Shown piece after piece: positions 12,296-24,547 of a stretch of DNA of 64,000 bases. Made by a program: the position numbers and the translations under genes. The first letter of the stretch is position 1, and every line of letters starts with the position of its first letter. Below the pieces are notes generated by a model, which worked only from the letters and a program-made list of their open reading frames with translations, was not told the DNA's origin and searched no databases. The stretch is from Cornus controversa (lineage: Eukaryota > Streptophyta > Magnoliopsida > Cornales > Cornaceae): the NCBI GenBank assembly GCA_026545225.1, contig CM048846.1, positions 85,329,270 to 85,393,269 on the forward strand, written 5' to 3'.

Positions 12296-14030
12296 TGTGA
12301 TGACCTGTATTTTAATTTAATTTAATTTTAAAATATATATGTATAGATTTTTATTTACGTAAATAGATTTAAGATGTTGATATGTGTGTGTGTCTACATA
12401 TATATACCAAACGTGGGGGGTGAAATAAATGACCTAACAATAACTATGGAAAATGGGGTAGTGGAAATAATAAAATATTTTTCTAGGTATATGATCTACT
12501 GACTACTCAACAGGCAAAACATATACTCTTATATTATATGGGAGAAATTATTTGATATTAAATGTGGAAGTAAATGTGAAATTTTAGTGGCTCATTTCAG
12601 TTAAGAGAAGTAGTATATAAAAAAGACAATGTAGATTCACTAGAGTTAGTTGATAGTATATTGGAGAAATGAGTTTTTACAAGACATCGTTTTTGGCAGA
12701 GGTAAAAAGAAGAAATTTTGGGCGACTAAGGTAGGGGGATTTACTCTATTTTTCTATATTCTTGTAGATAGAAATTACAAAAGAGATAATTTTATTAATA
12801 TTCTGTTTTCATTTACTTCCATGTATATTCATATTTATATTTATAGAATTCTTTTAATAAGGAGTATTGCTTTTATTTATTTGTTGTGAGTGATATTTAT
12901 GGTACATTGATAAACTAATTTGTTAGATACCATATGAATATAATTTGCAAGGTTGGATCAATAAAGAAACTTTTGCATGGCAGTGTCGGGCGTATATATG
13001 GTGGGTGATCTTTGGGTCATTGTTTATATATATATATATGTATATATTTATTTATGTAGATTGCATGGACTCACTGTGCCTTTTACTTATTTAACTAAGA
13101 ACCAAATCTCACTTTGGTAGATTATAGTTTATATATTTTGAGTTGTAGTGTACTGTACAAAGATTATCGAATTTATAGTAGAGGAAATAAACCAATTGTT
13201 ACGTTTGTGTGCTTTATTTATTTGTGTATTTAATTATTGAACAAATGAAAATGAAATTTGTATCTTATGACTTTGGCGGAACAAGAGTTTTTGTTTTGAG
13301 TAATGCTACATAAATTGTATCATGCATATGGGTTTGAATGGATTCTGGTTGTGTGTTTTTGATCATGTATAACCGGTTGAAAATAGGAAGGGTTGTAATC
13401 CCTTCAGTTGAAAAACCAAGAATTGTTTCGGAACTTTAGTTGGGAGTCAGCGGTCCACCGAGTGAATGACCGAAAATTCGCTGGTGTGTGCAGTATACAT
13501 GTTGGGATCTTTAATTTTGTCAAAAATGTTTATGATTGAATTGGTTATGTTATTTATTCTCATTTTGATTGCTTGTAGTTATTTTAGTAAACAAGTGATA
13601 CATTGCATTGTTTTCTTCCTTTCATTCTATCCTATTATATATATGGGTTTAGAGTTATTTTCCTACTGGGAGGTTGTGCTCACCCTAATATTTTTTAAGT
13701 TTCGTTGGAATCAGTAATAACGAAGATTTTTCCAAACTCACTTACGAATGTTTTCTGGATATAGGAGTTTAAGAAAAATTTGTTAAATTTCAGTAATGTT
13801 TTGAAAGACTTCAGTTATACGTTTTTAAGACAAAGATATTTCATTTGTGATATTTCCTTCATTTGAAGGATGATAGGTTGATTATTGTAATGATTCTTTT
13901 TATGTTATGATGTGTTTTATTTGAATACTTAAGGTTGTTTATTTATTTTTAATTTTTCCTTCATTTATTATTATTATTATTTATTATTATTATTTTTTTA
14001 AAATTATGTTTCGAAAATCGATATGTGATA
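12296..14030 (+). mobile_element. Ty3/gypsy 3' LTR (element A), 1735 bp
   Basis: It starts TGTGATGACCTG directly after the polypurine tract and ends ATGTGATA, matching the end of the 5' LTR (1-397). Truncated relatives lie at 38398-39125, 41332-42727 and 48272-48608. The body is AT-rich with TA and TTA tracts; small ORFs inside it are not genes. The sequence just after 14030 matches that just after 48608. Confidence 0.85.
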
Positions 14031-14675
14031 ACCTATATACGAGGAGATCTGACCAAGGGTATTGCTGTAATGCTCTAACAACATGTTCTCAAGAGCATCC
14101 CCTTTCAAAGATTATCCATTCTCACAACTCAGTCTAATAATCTTCTTTTTATTTTTGAAGAAGATAATCTCTAATATGAGAAAAAACGCAAGGTAAGTCG
14201 TAATCTTTGAAATTTGTTTAGGTATTTCTTTGATCTAAATAAGAAAATCAATATGCTATAGCATTTATTTTTTTCATTTTCTCCTTGTGATCCATGTAAC
14301 TTGATATACAACAACTTAATTACTTACAAAGGAAGAAGAAAAAAAGAAAGAAAAACCAAATCAGTTACACTATAAAAATAGGGAAATGCTAAACGTCATG
14401 AAATTTTATCATGAATTACCTTCATGAATGATGTGGTAGGTGATAATACCATTGAGATTCCGTGTATGGGGGAATCCCACCAATACTAACTCACCATTTA
14501 ATTGTCACATCATTCAAGATAAAAATTCATGAAATATTTTCATGACGTGTAGCATTGCTCATAAAAATAAAATAAAAGCCCAATGAATAGTTTGCACTTG
14601 AGCCAGGGGTAATAAAAGTAAATATCATGTACAGTGATGATAGTAATGATCTCAACATGTGTGTCTGTTTCTAGA
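14031..14675. other. 3' flank of NLR1, shared with NLR2
   Basis: From 14031 this matches 48609-49050 (ATTGC, AACATGTTCT, GAGCATCCCC, AGAAGATAATCTCTAATAT, CAAATCAGTTA and more). It is the downstream flank of the NLR duplicon. No gene is seen. It differs from the NLR2 copy by the small MITE at 14381-14560. Confidence 0.8.
14381..14560. mobile_element. Mutator-like MITE, 180 bp, with empty site near NLR2
   Basis: The terminal inverted repeats are GGGAAATGCTAAACGTCATG and, at the right end on the opposite strand, GAGCAATGCTACACGTCATG. A perfect 9-bp direct repeat ATAAAAATA flanks the element (14372-14380 and 14561-14569). The paralogous NLR2 flank has one ATAAAAATA at 48928-48936 and no element. 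A 9-bp duplication is the hallmark of Mutator-type transposition. It has no coding capacity. Confidence 0.9.
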
Positions 14676-14684
14676 TTATTTGTT

Positions 14685-15515
14685 GGGAAAATTAGATTTC
14701 AGTGACCAAAATTGAAAAAATATTGCTATTTAGTGACCTTAAACTCAATAAAAGGTAAATAGTGACCAAACTTAAAAAATAATTACTAACAAGTGACCAT
14801 TTAATCTTAAAACCTAAAATACCCTTCATTCTGTGCATAAATCCCCATCTTTTCTTCATTTTTTTAAAACCCAAATATCAAAAAATTTAAAGAATCCAAT
14901 GACTTGTATACAATATATGAACATATATACATTCTAAAGAAGATATATATATATATATATATTCTTGTATATTAATATCTCATTAACAAAAAAAAAAATC
15001 TAATTTGGGTGCAATTAATTATTAATAAGGAATATTGGAAGATATGAATAGACTTGACTAATAAACATGTTACTTACTGCCTCATATCTTTTTTTTTTTT
15101 TTTTTTATATCAGGTATCTCATAGTTAATTCATTTCAAGTTATAACTCTTGCTGTATCTTTGGAACCCTAAAATCTACCAAAGAAAAAAAAATCCATATA
15201 TGCACATGTATTAATTGTAAGATGAACATATATGTCTATATATATATAGAGAGAGAGAGATTCTCTCTATATATACTTTCTTTTCTAGAATCTTTGTATG
15301 TCTTTTGAAGATTTGATATTTAGAATTGAGATTGGGGAAGACGAATAAGGGATTGAGAATTTCTAAATAAAAGGGAGGGTATTTTGGACATTAAAGTTAA
15401 ATGGTCACTCATTGGCAATTACTTTTCAAGATTGGTCACTATTTACCTTTTATTGAATTTAAGGTCACTATAAATCAAATATTTGTAATTTTGGTCACCA
15501 AAATCTAATTTTTCC
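14685..15515. mobile_element. Mutator-like non-autonomous element with long TIRs, inserted in NLR1 3' end
   Basis: A perfect 9-bp duplication TTATTTGTT flanks it (14676-14684 and 15516-15524). The terminal inverted repeats extend about 150 bp or more: GGAAAATTAGATTTCAGTGA at the left and, read from the right on the opposite strand, GGAAAAATTAGATTTTGGTG, with conserved AGTGACCTTAAA and AGTGACCATTTAA blocks. The centre is AT-rich (TA and GA tracts near 14945 and 15245) and has no transposase. NLR2 lacks the element at the matching place (about 49060). Confidence 0.9.
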
Positions 15516-18272
15516 TTATTTGTTTCCCGATGACCATCGATGTAAGTTCCAAACCAAATCTTGGGGATGTGTGCTATTTTCCAATAATCTCCACTCTGTT
15601 TGTCACGATTGAGTGTCTCAATCAATTTATCTGACATATGAACGAGTTGAAGGGATTTAAGGTTGGTTAGGTGTTCAATGCCAGTGGGTACCTCTTCCAC
15701 CGACTCACAGTTAAAAAATCTTAGCTCTTGAAGATGAGGTGTTGTTCCCTTCTCCATTCTCACCCATCTCAATCGTTCTAAATTTGCAACCCATAATATC
15801 TTAAGCTTCTGAAACCCTATCGCTTTGATGCACAGTTCCTCCCCTTGGTAAGCCTGAACAAGTTGAAGTTCTACCAGATTGGGCAAATCCTGAAGGGATT
15901 GCAATGGATCATCCCTTAACTTGCTATCCACAAGCCGTAATCTGACTAGGTTATGAAGAGAAGCTATCCAATGGGGCAACTTTTCTAAACGTCCCAACAA
16001 ATATAGCCGTTGAAGAAACCGAGGAGGAGAAGACAAGTGTTGAATATCAAGGATGTCGTCCTCTTCTATATGACCTACAGACAATGAGAGAAGGTTGTTC
16101 AACTTTTCAAGAGAGGAGCACAAAGCCATCCCATCTTCCCTTCTCAACCTCCAAACCCCCAATGTCCTCAGCTGGATCAGTCTCCCTAGCTGTCCCACTA
16201 CAATCCTACCATTGTCATGGTTCACTTCCATAAAACAAAGTTTTTGTGGGGAAGACAAACCTTCTATTCCCGCTATCGCTTTAAAGCAACTTCCAAATTT
16301 GTTGTACACCAAGAGATGACGAAGTCGTTGAAGCTTTAGGATTTGAATAGGCAACTCAGTTACATAGGTGTCTTTGAGATCCAAAGTTTCAAGGTTTTCA
16401 AGCTTACCGATGGATTTCGGAAGCATTTTGACCTGTGTTCCCCTCAAGCTTAAATATCTAAGATGAAATTGTTTGAAAACTTCATCTGGAAGTGTCTCTA
16501 AAGATGCACTTCTCATCTCCAGAACCTTCAACAACCTAACGCCACCATTGAATAACATACGCATCAATGGCTTGGATATAGGTTCTGCCACCGACATCAT
16601 AAGCAACGATCGAAGTTGAGAAACATGATTTGTATGCTGCAAGTTCCCCAAGCTACAGTGAATTGACAGACGACGAATTTTTTCTGGCCAAGTTGTGCTT
16701 CCTTCGCTAACTGCTGCAGCAATCTTTTGTTCTTTTGACTTTGAAGAAATAACTTCACGGAAAAGGTCATGGATGCGACACTCTCTAAGCCTTCCAACAT
16801 CATCAATCTTTGCCACTTGGACCAAGTTTCTATTAATAAGCTCATTGAGGTAGCCTTCAGCAACTTCTTCCATTGTCATTCCCTCTCTCACTTCCACAAA
16901 TCCTTCTGCGGTCCACAGTCGAATTAGTCTATTGTGCTCAATCTTGTAATCCTCGGGGAATATAGCCAAGTACAAGAAACATATTTTTAGATAGTATGGC
17001 AAATCGTAGTAACTGAGAGAGAGTATTTTTTTCATACTCTCAAGTTTGTCGTTGCCTTCTAATTGAGCGCCGAGGCTACGCTGAAACAATTCCCATTCAT
17101 GCACTCCACTTTTGTCTTTCGTAGCCAAAACACCACTAATTGCCACAACTGCGAGTGGCAAGCCCTCACACTTTTCTAAGATACTTCGTGAGCGTTTCTC
17201 TAAATGTGGAGGGCAGCAATTGTCTTGGAATGTCTTCCGACAAAACAGAGTCCAAGACTCTTCTGGGGACAATGGTTTCACAGTATAGATGTTACCATGG
17301 GATTCTACGCAAGAGGTAGAAGCAACACTACCAGTACGGGTTGTGAGCAGTATTCGACTGCCACTACTGTTGTCAGTCAGGCAATGCATATTTTAAAGCA
17401 TCCCATGCATTTATACTCCACACATCATCTAGAACAAGCACATACCTTCTCTGTTGGAGGAAATGTTTGATTTCTGCTTTCAAGATGTTGCTGTCCATGG
17501 TTTCCAATCTTTCAGGGGGCAGTTGTTTGACTTCATCAAAGAGTTGCTGCATTAAGTCTTTCAAAAGCCCTCTGAGATCAAAAGATTCAGAAACAGTGAT
17601 CCAAGCATGGCATCGAAAATGATTCTTCACCTCCATATCATCATACACTTTCTTTACAAGAGTGGTTTTCCCCATACCCCCCATCCCAACCACCAAAACA
17701 ACTTTGAGTTTCGGAGTGTCCTCCACAAGCCACCCAATCAGCTACTTCTTCGGCCCATCCATGCCCACAAGCTCAGCCTCTTCCAGTAGAAGTGCATCAC
17801 CTCGACGATCATACCATGTGTTATTATTGACAGTGTTGGAGCCTGAGCCTTGCTCTGAGACGTTAAATTTGTAACGGTATCTCTGATGTACCTCAGCAAT
17901 TTGAATCACTCTGGACCTTATTCTGTGTATCTCATTAGCAATTCGACGACGTGCTTTCAAGTTCTTAATCTTGAAAGAAATCTTACGAAGAAAACCATAG
18001 AATCCATCCCCATGATAACGTGCGACGCGGAGCATGAATTCATCAGGAACATCTTCGGTGTCATGGGCAATGTCACGCAGTTGCTTGACCCATACTTGGA
18101 GCTCTTTGTCAATCTCTTCCTTTGCATCTGCTTCTCTCAGGAAAGCCCTCGTGCGCTCCAATTCATCTCTGACGAACTCAGCTTTTTCTCTTATTCCTCC
18201 TAAGAGATTTGACTCTTGTTGAAGGAAGATGGTCAGGTGATCGAGCAGAAAGGTTACTGCACTCTCTGCCAT
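15443..18272 (-). pseudogene. NLR1: CC-NB-ARC-LRR resistance gene, broken (RPM1-type)
   Basis: This is a near copy of NLR2 (49054-51819). The start codon at 18272-18270 opens the MAESAVTFLL N-terminus; an upstream in-frame ATG exists but the other copies do not support it. Codon 177 (17744-17742) is a TAG where NLR2 has CAG, so translation would give only the ~176-residue coiled-coil domain. A second break, a 1-bp gain near 17370-17380 after KYALPD, moves the rest into another frame. Downstream, RNBS-B GSRILLTTR, CEGLPLAVV, CFLYLAIFPEDYKI, RIHDLF and about ten LRRs are intact. The C-terminus runs into a Mutator-type element, replacing the native end with about 23 element-encoded residues and stopping at 15443. 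NB-ARC-LRR proteins sense pathogen effectors; this copy is very probably non-functional as a receptor. Confidence 0.9.
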
Positions 18273-18614
18273 TAATTCCCTCTTATCTCTTGGTTGGAAT
18301 GGGCACCGAGTGCAAAAGACACTGGCCAACAAAATGAGCTTGATTGACGATAAAAGTCAGCTTTGTGAAAGAAAAAGCAATATTACAATATGAACATGTG
18401 AGCTTGAAGTCGAAAATGAAAGGAAATGAATCGAGTACCACACTGTGAAACACAAAGGCACAAAATGGTTCTATAGCATAATTACCATTGGTCAGGACAA
18501 TGTTGATAAGACATTGACATGAAACGTGTTTTGAATTGTTTGGAAAATTGCCTCAAGAGTACTGTACTAATTTCATCATTTTGTGGGTAGAAATAAACGT
18601 ATCTAGGCCAATTA
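18273..18614. other. NLR1 upstream region
   Basis: The first ~50 bp match the leaders of NLR2 and NLR3 (CACCGAGTG block). A stretch of about 98 bp present in NLR2 at about 51838-51936 is missing here. Further upstream the similarity fades. No clear gene or promoter motif was assigned. Confidence 0.5.
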
Positions 18615-19363
18615 TAGGATAGTTGCTTTAACGTCAGCTCGGTGAAAATTAATCAAAATAATTAATATTTTTTTGTGTAATAAATGTTTTTTTTTTTTTT
18701 TGTTTCATAATTTTAGTCTACTATTTTATTTTGAAATGTTCCAAAATAAATGCTCATTTTCTAAAATAGATGTACTATATTTCTAAACTATCCTTTTTAA
18801 ATTCTATTATCCTAAAAGTTGGCACAACTATATAATAATAATACTAACTTTTAAATAAAAATTAATGTATAAATTCATTTATTACCACTATAAAAAGTAG
18901 GCCCCATCATAAAAAGTTGGATTGTCAAAGGTTCTCATGAATTTTGGGAGTATTTTTTCATCCAACAAAATGTTATTCTAGTTTTAAAATATTTACACTA
19001 GGGCCATTAACAAACAAATAAAGCTATTGTAACTAAAAAAAAATTAAATAATAATTTTTTATATTAATCTATATACTTATTATAATAATTTTTTATATAT
19101 ATTTTTAAATTTGTAATTAATGAGTATATAAAAATACTTTATGAATCTTGGTTTCTAATTTAGTCAAATAATATATTTTTCTTTTAAAATTGAAGAACCA
19201 CTTTATGATTAATATAGTTTTATTTGTTTGTTAATGGTACTAGTGTAAATATCTTAAATCTAGAAAGATAATTTGTTAGATGAAAAAATAGGATATTTAT
19301 TACACAAAAAAATACTAAGTACTTTTGATTGATTTTCACTAATGAATAGAGCGACTGTACCTA
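18615..19363. mobile_element. Foldback / MITE-like element with inverted termini
   Basis: The left end (TAGGATAGTTGC..., 18615) and the right end read on the other strand (TAGGTACAGTCGC..., ending 19363) pair imperfectly. Both then contain ATTTTTTTGTGTAATAAAT (about 18667 and 19290 respectively). A second inverted pair lies inside (TATTTACACTAG near 18991 and near 19240). There is no coding region. The superfamily is not determined; TA or TAA target duplication is possible. Confidence 0.65.
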
Positions 19364-19754
19364 ACACTCATTATCTGTTTTTCACCCATGGAGGGTACTG
19401 GTTCTGAAATATTCATGACGCGGTTTCACATTTTGACACTGCCTTTTCTTTTCTTTCCCATTGATCAACTCTATAGCACAACTGTTCTAACACATCCACA
19501 GGATGATAACTTTGAATTAGTAACACAAACGTGGAGGCCCCTTTTTGGTTGGCGTTTTGTGTTTGTAATTTTGTTGCAGGTTCAAAGCATGTTCGATGAA
19601 GCCTGTTATGATATGTACAACATTTTGTAATGTTTTGATAAAACAGGTCTAAACTTGAAATAACTCGTTAGTATTTTATAATGTTTTACTAGTGTAGCAG
19701 AGCTAACAACCCAAAACATATCAAACAGGCCGTAAGCTTGGTTGAGAAAAAATA
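19364..19754. other. Intergenic, no gene recognised
   Basis: An 80-codon plus-strand ORF (19388-19630) has no recognisable domain and nothing supports it as a gene. The stretch ends at the copia target duplication AAATA (19750-19754). Confidence 0.4.
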
Positions 19755-19969
19755 TCTTAAGCTCTGTAAATATTAGAATTAGTTAAGAATTAGTTAGTAG
19801 TTAGATTAGCTGTTATTGGTCCAGCTGTAACTTAGCTGACATTTTCTCATATTTAACTATTGCTGTGAGAGTGACTGTATGGATATAAAAGGATGCTTTT
19901 CCCTTGTAAGAAATAGAGTGATATGAATATAGAAACAGAGAGTTTTTCTTCGTGCTGTTCAGCGTATTA
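19755..19969 (+). repeat. copia 5' LTR (215 bp)
   Basis: It begins TCTTAAGCTC and ends CAGCGTATTA. A TATAAAAG box (19884-19891) with pyrimidine-rich sequence downstream is the likely element promoter. It differs from the 3' LTR at roughly eight substitutions and one single-base indel. Confidence 0.95.
19884..19891 (+). promoter_or_regulatory. TATA box of the copia 5' LTR
   Basis: TATAAAAG lies in the LTR about 85 bp before the PBS and is conserved in the 3' LTR (about 24677-24684). The position fits the U3/R boundary of short copia LTRs. Activity is inferred only. Confidence 0.6.
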
Positions 19970-20070
19970 TGGTATCAGAGCAAAATTGGTTCTTCTTCCT
20001 TGATTTGTTTGATTGATTCTTCTCTCAAAATTGTGAAGTGTAGATTTGTTCTTCTTTTCCAATTTTCATA

Positions 20071-23000
20071 GAAACTCCAAATTCAGGAGAATCAAATACC
20101 TCTAAGTCTGGCAAGTCTGCCATTGATGAACCTTCAAGTCCATATTTTCTTCATCATTCTGATGGTCCAGGTCTCGTTTTGGTATCACAACCTTTAACAG
20201 GAGATAACTATGCCTCTTGGAGCCGTGCGATGTTGATCGCTTTATCAGTAAAGAATAAACTTGGATTCATTGATGGATCAATCGAGAAACCTGAAGGTAC
20301 TGATCTTAATCTTCTTAATTCATGGATTAGGAACAATAATGTTGTTATCTCTTGGATTCTGAACTCTGTTTGTAAAGAGATTTCTGCTTGTATTATTTTT
20401 TCTGATTCTTCTTATGATATTTGGCTTGATCTCAAGGATTGATTCCAACAAAGGAATGGACCTAGAATTTTTCAGTTACGTCATGAATTGATGAACCTTG
20501 TTCAAGATCATAGCTCTGTTAGTGTCTATTTCACTAAATTGAAGACTATTTGGGAAGAGTTAAGCAATTACAGACCTGTTTGCACTTGTGGAAAATGTTC
20601 TTGTGGTGGTGTTAAAGAGCTTCATTCTCATTATCAAATGGAATATATCATGTCTTTTCTTATGGGGCTACATGATTCTTTTGCTCAAGTTCGTGGCCAG
20701 CTTCTTCTTATGGATCCTTTACCACCTATAAATAAGGTGTTTGCTTTAATTTCTCAAGAAGAACATCAAAGGAAAGTTGGAGTTCATGTTAGTTCTAGTT
20801 CTGATTCTGCTGGCACCATGGCCTTTGTTGTCAAGAATAACTACTCTAAGAAATATGGAGATAGTACTGGTTCTTACAATTCTACAGGTTATAGAAACAA
20901 TTCTGGAAGTTACAGGAATAACTCTGGAAATCACAATACTGGGGGTTATAAGGGGCAGAGAAAAGAAAGACCTTATTGTACTCACTGCAATTTTCATGGT
21001 CATACCATTGAGAAGTGCTACAAAATACATGGCTATCCTCCTGGTTTTACACCAAGGCAAAGAGATAATAATTCCTATCCTAACAATCACAACATTGTTA
21101 ATCAAGTCTCAAACCAGTCTTATTATAATTCAGATAACAAGTCTCATCAAGAAGGTACTGTTGGGAACTTTGTTCAGAATCTTGATACCAGTCAATACCA
21201 GCAGCTTATGTCGATGCTTTCTAGCCATCTATCCAATCCTGTCAAGCCTGCTAATGACCAAAATGATTTTCCAACTACTTCATATACCACAGGTATATGT
21301 TTTTCAGTTTCCTTGAATCCTATCTTTTCTTCCTCTCAATTTTGGATAGTTGATTCAGGTGCCACTAGACACATATGTTCTAATGCAGCAGCTTTTATCT
21401 CTATGAGATCTATATAGAATTCTAATGTTACCTTGCCAAATCATACTCGAATTCCTATCCATTTCAGTGGTGATATTAGGCTGAGTTATATGCTAGTCCT
21501 TAAAGATGTTTTATTTGTTCCCCAGTTCAAGTTTAACTTGTTGTCAGTTAGTGCTCTCACTAATGGTTCTCAGCTTACAGTTACTTTCTTTCCTGATTGT
21601 TTGATCATTCAGGATCTCAACAGCAAGAAGATGATTGGCAAGGGTGAAAAGTTTGAAGATCTTTATGTTCTAGAGGTTTCTAGCTTGAATTCTATTTCTA
21701 CAGTCTTTGTTAATCAAGTTTCAGTTCAGATTTGGCACAATAGACTTGGACATTTGTCTTTCAAAAGGCTGGATGTTTTGAAAAATCAACTACATTGTGA
21801 CACTTCAAGGTTTAATAAAGCTGCTCCTTGTTACATTTGCCCTTTAGCTAAACAAAGAAGATTACCTTTTGAATCACATAATCATATGTCTCAATCTCCA
21901 TTTGATTTAATTCACTGTGACATTTGGGCACCTTATCATGTTTCTTCACATGCTGGGCATAAATTCTTTCTTACTCTGGTTGATGATTGCAGCCGATTTA
22001 CTTGGATTTTCTTACTTAAACAGAAATTTGATGTTCATGTTATCATTCCCAAGTTTTTTAACATGGTAGCTACTCAGTTTAATGCTAAAATTAAAGTCTT
22101 TCGATCTGACAATGCTCCTGAGTTGGCCTTCACTGATTTCTTTAATTCTAAAGGGGTTCTGCATCATTTTTCTTGTATAGAAAGGCCACAACAAAGCTCA
22201 GTTGCTGAAAGAAAATATCAACATTTACTTAATGTTGCTCGAGCCTTATATTTTCAATCCAGGGTCCCTATTCAATTTTGGGGTGAATGTGTTCTAACTG
22301 CTACTTTTCTCATCAATAGGACACCTTCTCTTTTACTTAAACACAGAACACCACATGAAGCCTTATACAAGACTACTGTAGATTATGAATCTTTTAGGGT
22401 CTTTGGTTGTTTAGCATTTGCTTCTACTCTCTCTTCTCATAGAACCAAGTTTCAACCTAGGTCCAGAGTTTGTGTTTTTCTTGGTTACCCTCCTGGCATG
22501 AAAGGTTACAGGTTATATGATGTTCAAACTAAACAGATTTTATATCCAGAGATGTTTTTTTTCATGAAGAAAATTTTCCTTTTCACACAGTGACTGCCTG
22601 AGACACCATGACTGATCCATTTCCAGATCTTGTGTTACCCATGCCATATCTTGAAGTTCACAATATTCCTCAGTCACCAACATCTTCTCAACCCAATGTA
22701 CAAGAATTTACTATTGATAATATTCTTGAGAATTCTCCTGATGAAGTTCATGTTATTCCGTCTCAAATTCCACCCCAAAGACCAACTTCTGATGTAGTCT
22801 CAGCCAGAAAATCTTCCAGATTCATTAAGCCACCTTCTTATCTCAGGGATTTTCATTGCAACTTGATATCTCATAAGGACTTACCTCCTTGTGATACTTC
22901 TTATCCTTTGTCTAAGTATCTTTCCTATAATTCTTTATCCTCTTCTCACAAAACTTTTGTCATGTCAGTTTCTTCTCAATATGAGCCTCAGTTTTATCAT

Positions 23001-24540
23001 CAGGCTGTTAAGTTTTCACAGTGAAGAACAACTATGCAAACTGAACTAGATGCTATGGAATTCAATCATACTTGGTCAGTTGTTCCTTTACCTAAAGGAA
23101 AACATTCCATTGGCTGCAAGTGGAATTTTAAAATCAAATACAAATCTGATGGTTTTATAGAAAGGCATAAAGCCAGGTTGGTTGCTAAAGGCTTTACTCA
23201 GCAAGAATGCCTTGATTTTATTGAAACTTTCTCTCCTGTTGCCAAGTTAGTTACTGCATGTCAAAGTTCTATTAGCTCTTGCTGCTAGTCAACATTGGCA
23301 TTTGGTTCAACTGGATGTGAACAATGCCTTCCTTAATGGGGATTTATTTGAAGAAGTTTACATGGACCTTCCACTTGGCTATGATAACAAGAAGGAGAAT
23401 CCCAAACAGGGGGAGAAGCTGGTGTGTAAACTTCATAAATCCATTTATGGCCTTAAGCAAGCTTCGAGGCAATGGTATTCCAAATTCTCTCAAGTCCTTA
23501 TTCACTTTGGTTTTACTCAAGCAAAATCTGACTATTCCTTGTTTACTAAAGGATCAGGGAACTCTTTTGTGGCTTTATTGGTGTATGTTGATGATATTGT
23601 CATCACTGGTCCTAATTCTAAGATCATTGATTCTTTAAAGACTTTTCTTCATAGTAAGTTTAAACTCAAGGATTTGGGTTGCCTGAAGTATTTCCTTGGC
23701 TTGGAAATTGCTAAGTCTGCCAAAGGAATTATTCTATCTCAAAGACACTATACATTACAGCTGCTTGAAGACACAGGTTACCTTGCTTGTAAACCTACCA
23801 ATATTCCTATGGATCCTAAAGTACGACTGAGTGCTGTTGAAGGTGATATTCTTCCTGATATATCCCAATATAGGCGTTTAATTGGTCGTCTACTTTATCT
23901 CACTCTTTCTCGGCCTGATATTACTTTTGTTGTTCATAAGCTGAGTCAATTTTTGGCTCAACCTCGCCTACCTCATCTTAAAGCTGCACATCATCTTCTC
24001 CGATATCTTAAATCTAATCCTGGTCAAGGCTTATTTTTCTCATCTTCTTCTTCTCTTCAATTGAAGGCCTTCTCAGATGCTGACTAGGCTTCTTGTCCAG
24101 ATACCAGGAAGTCTGTCACTGGTTTTTGTATATTCATTGGTGATTCTTTGGTATCTTGGAAGGCTAAGAAGCAAGTTACAATTTTCAGATCTTCTGCTGA
24201 GGCAGAATACAGAGCTTTAGCCTCTACAACCAGTGAATTGACTTGGATACACCAGTTATTAAAAGATTTTCAAGTGGATGTTTCCTCTCCAGCTCTTCTT
24301 TTTTGTGACAATGAAGCTGCTATTCATATTGCATCTAATCCTATTTTTCATGAGAGGACTAAACATATAGAGATCGATTGCCATTTTGTTCGAGACAAAG
24401 TTACAGTAGGGTTTATCAAACTTATGCCGCTTCGATCTCAACATCAACTTGCTGATATGTTTACCAAGCCTCTGCCTTCTTCTTTCTTGTTTCCACTCTT
24501 ATCCAAGATGGCTGTAAAGGATATTCACAGTCCATCTTGA
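20071..24540 (+). pseudogene. copia gag-pol polyprotein, four stops and two frameshifts
   Basis: Gag begins in frame at about 20071, where the expected ATG reads ATA. The gag domain segment LVSQPLTGDNYASWSRAML is at 20176-20232, and the zinc knuckle CTHCNFHGHTIEKC at 20977-21017. Protease WIVDSGATRHI is at about 21343-21375. The integrase HHCC region starts at HNRLGHL (about 21739) and its core has an Asp in HCDIW (about 21913-21927) and RSDNAPE. RT YVDD is at 23584-23595. RNase H shows FSDAD (about 24073-24087), [10 protein letters not shown] and FCDNEAAIH. In-frame stops are at 20440-20442 (TGA), 21415-21417 (TAG), 23022-23024 (TGA) and 24085-24087 (TAG); frameshifts lie in a T8 run at 22555-22562 and near 23255-23262. 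The polyprotein cannot be made as one piece. Confidence 0.95.
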
Positions 24541-24547
24541 GGGGGAG
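24538..24547 (+). promoter_or_regulatory. copia polypurine tract
   Basis: The purine run GAGGGGGAG directly precedes the 3' LTR and overlaps the end of the pol reading frame (stop TGA at 24538-24540). It is the plus-strand priming site in this family. Confidence 0.8.

Noticed and set aside
17886-18203. Plus-strand ORFs opposite the NLR coiled-coil region (also 51433-51750 and, on minus, 55794-56114).
   Set aside because: They are antisense shadows conserved only because the NLR codons on the other strand are conserved.
19388-19630. 80-codon ORF as a possible small gene.
   Set aside because: No domain, no paralogue in the window, codon pattern not convincing, and it lies between two transposons.
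20746-21316. Overlapping ORFs on both strands inside copia gag.
   Set aside because: They are out-of-frame readings of the gag region with repetitive Asn/Gly/Ser codons.
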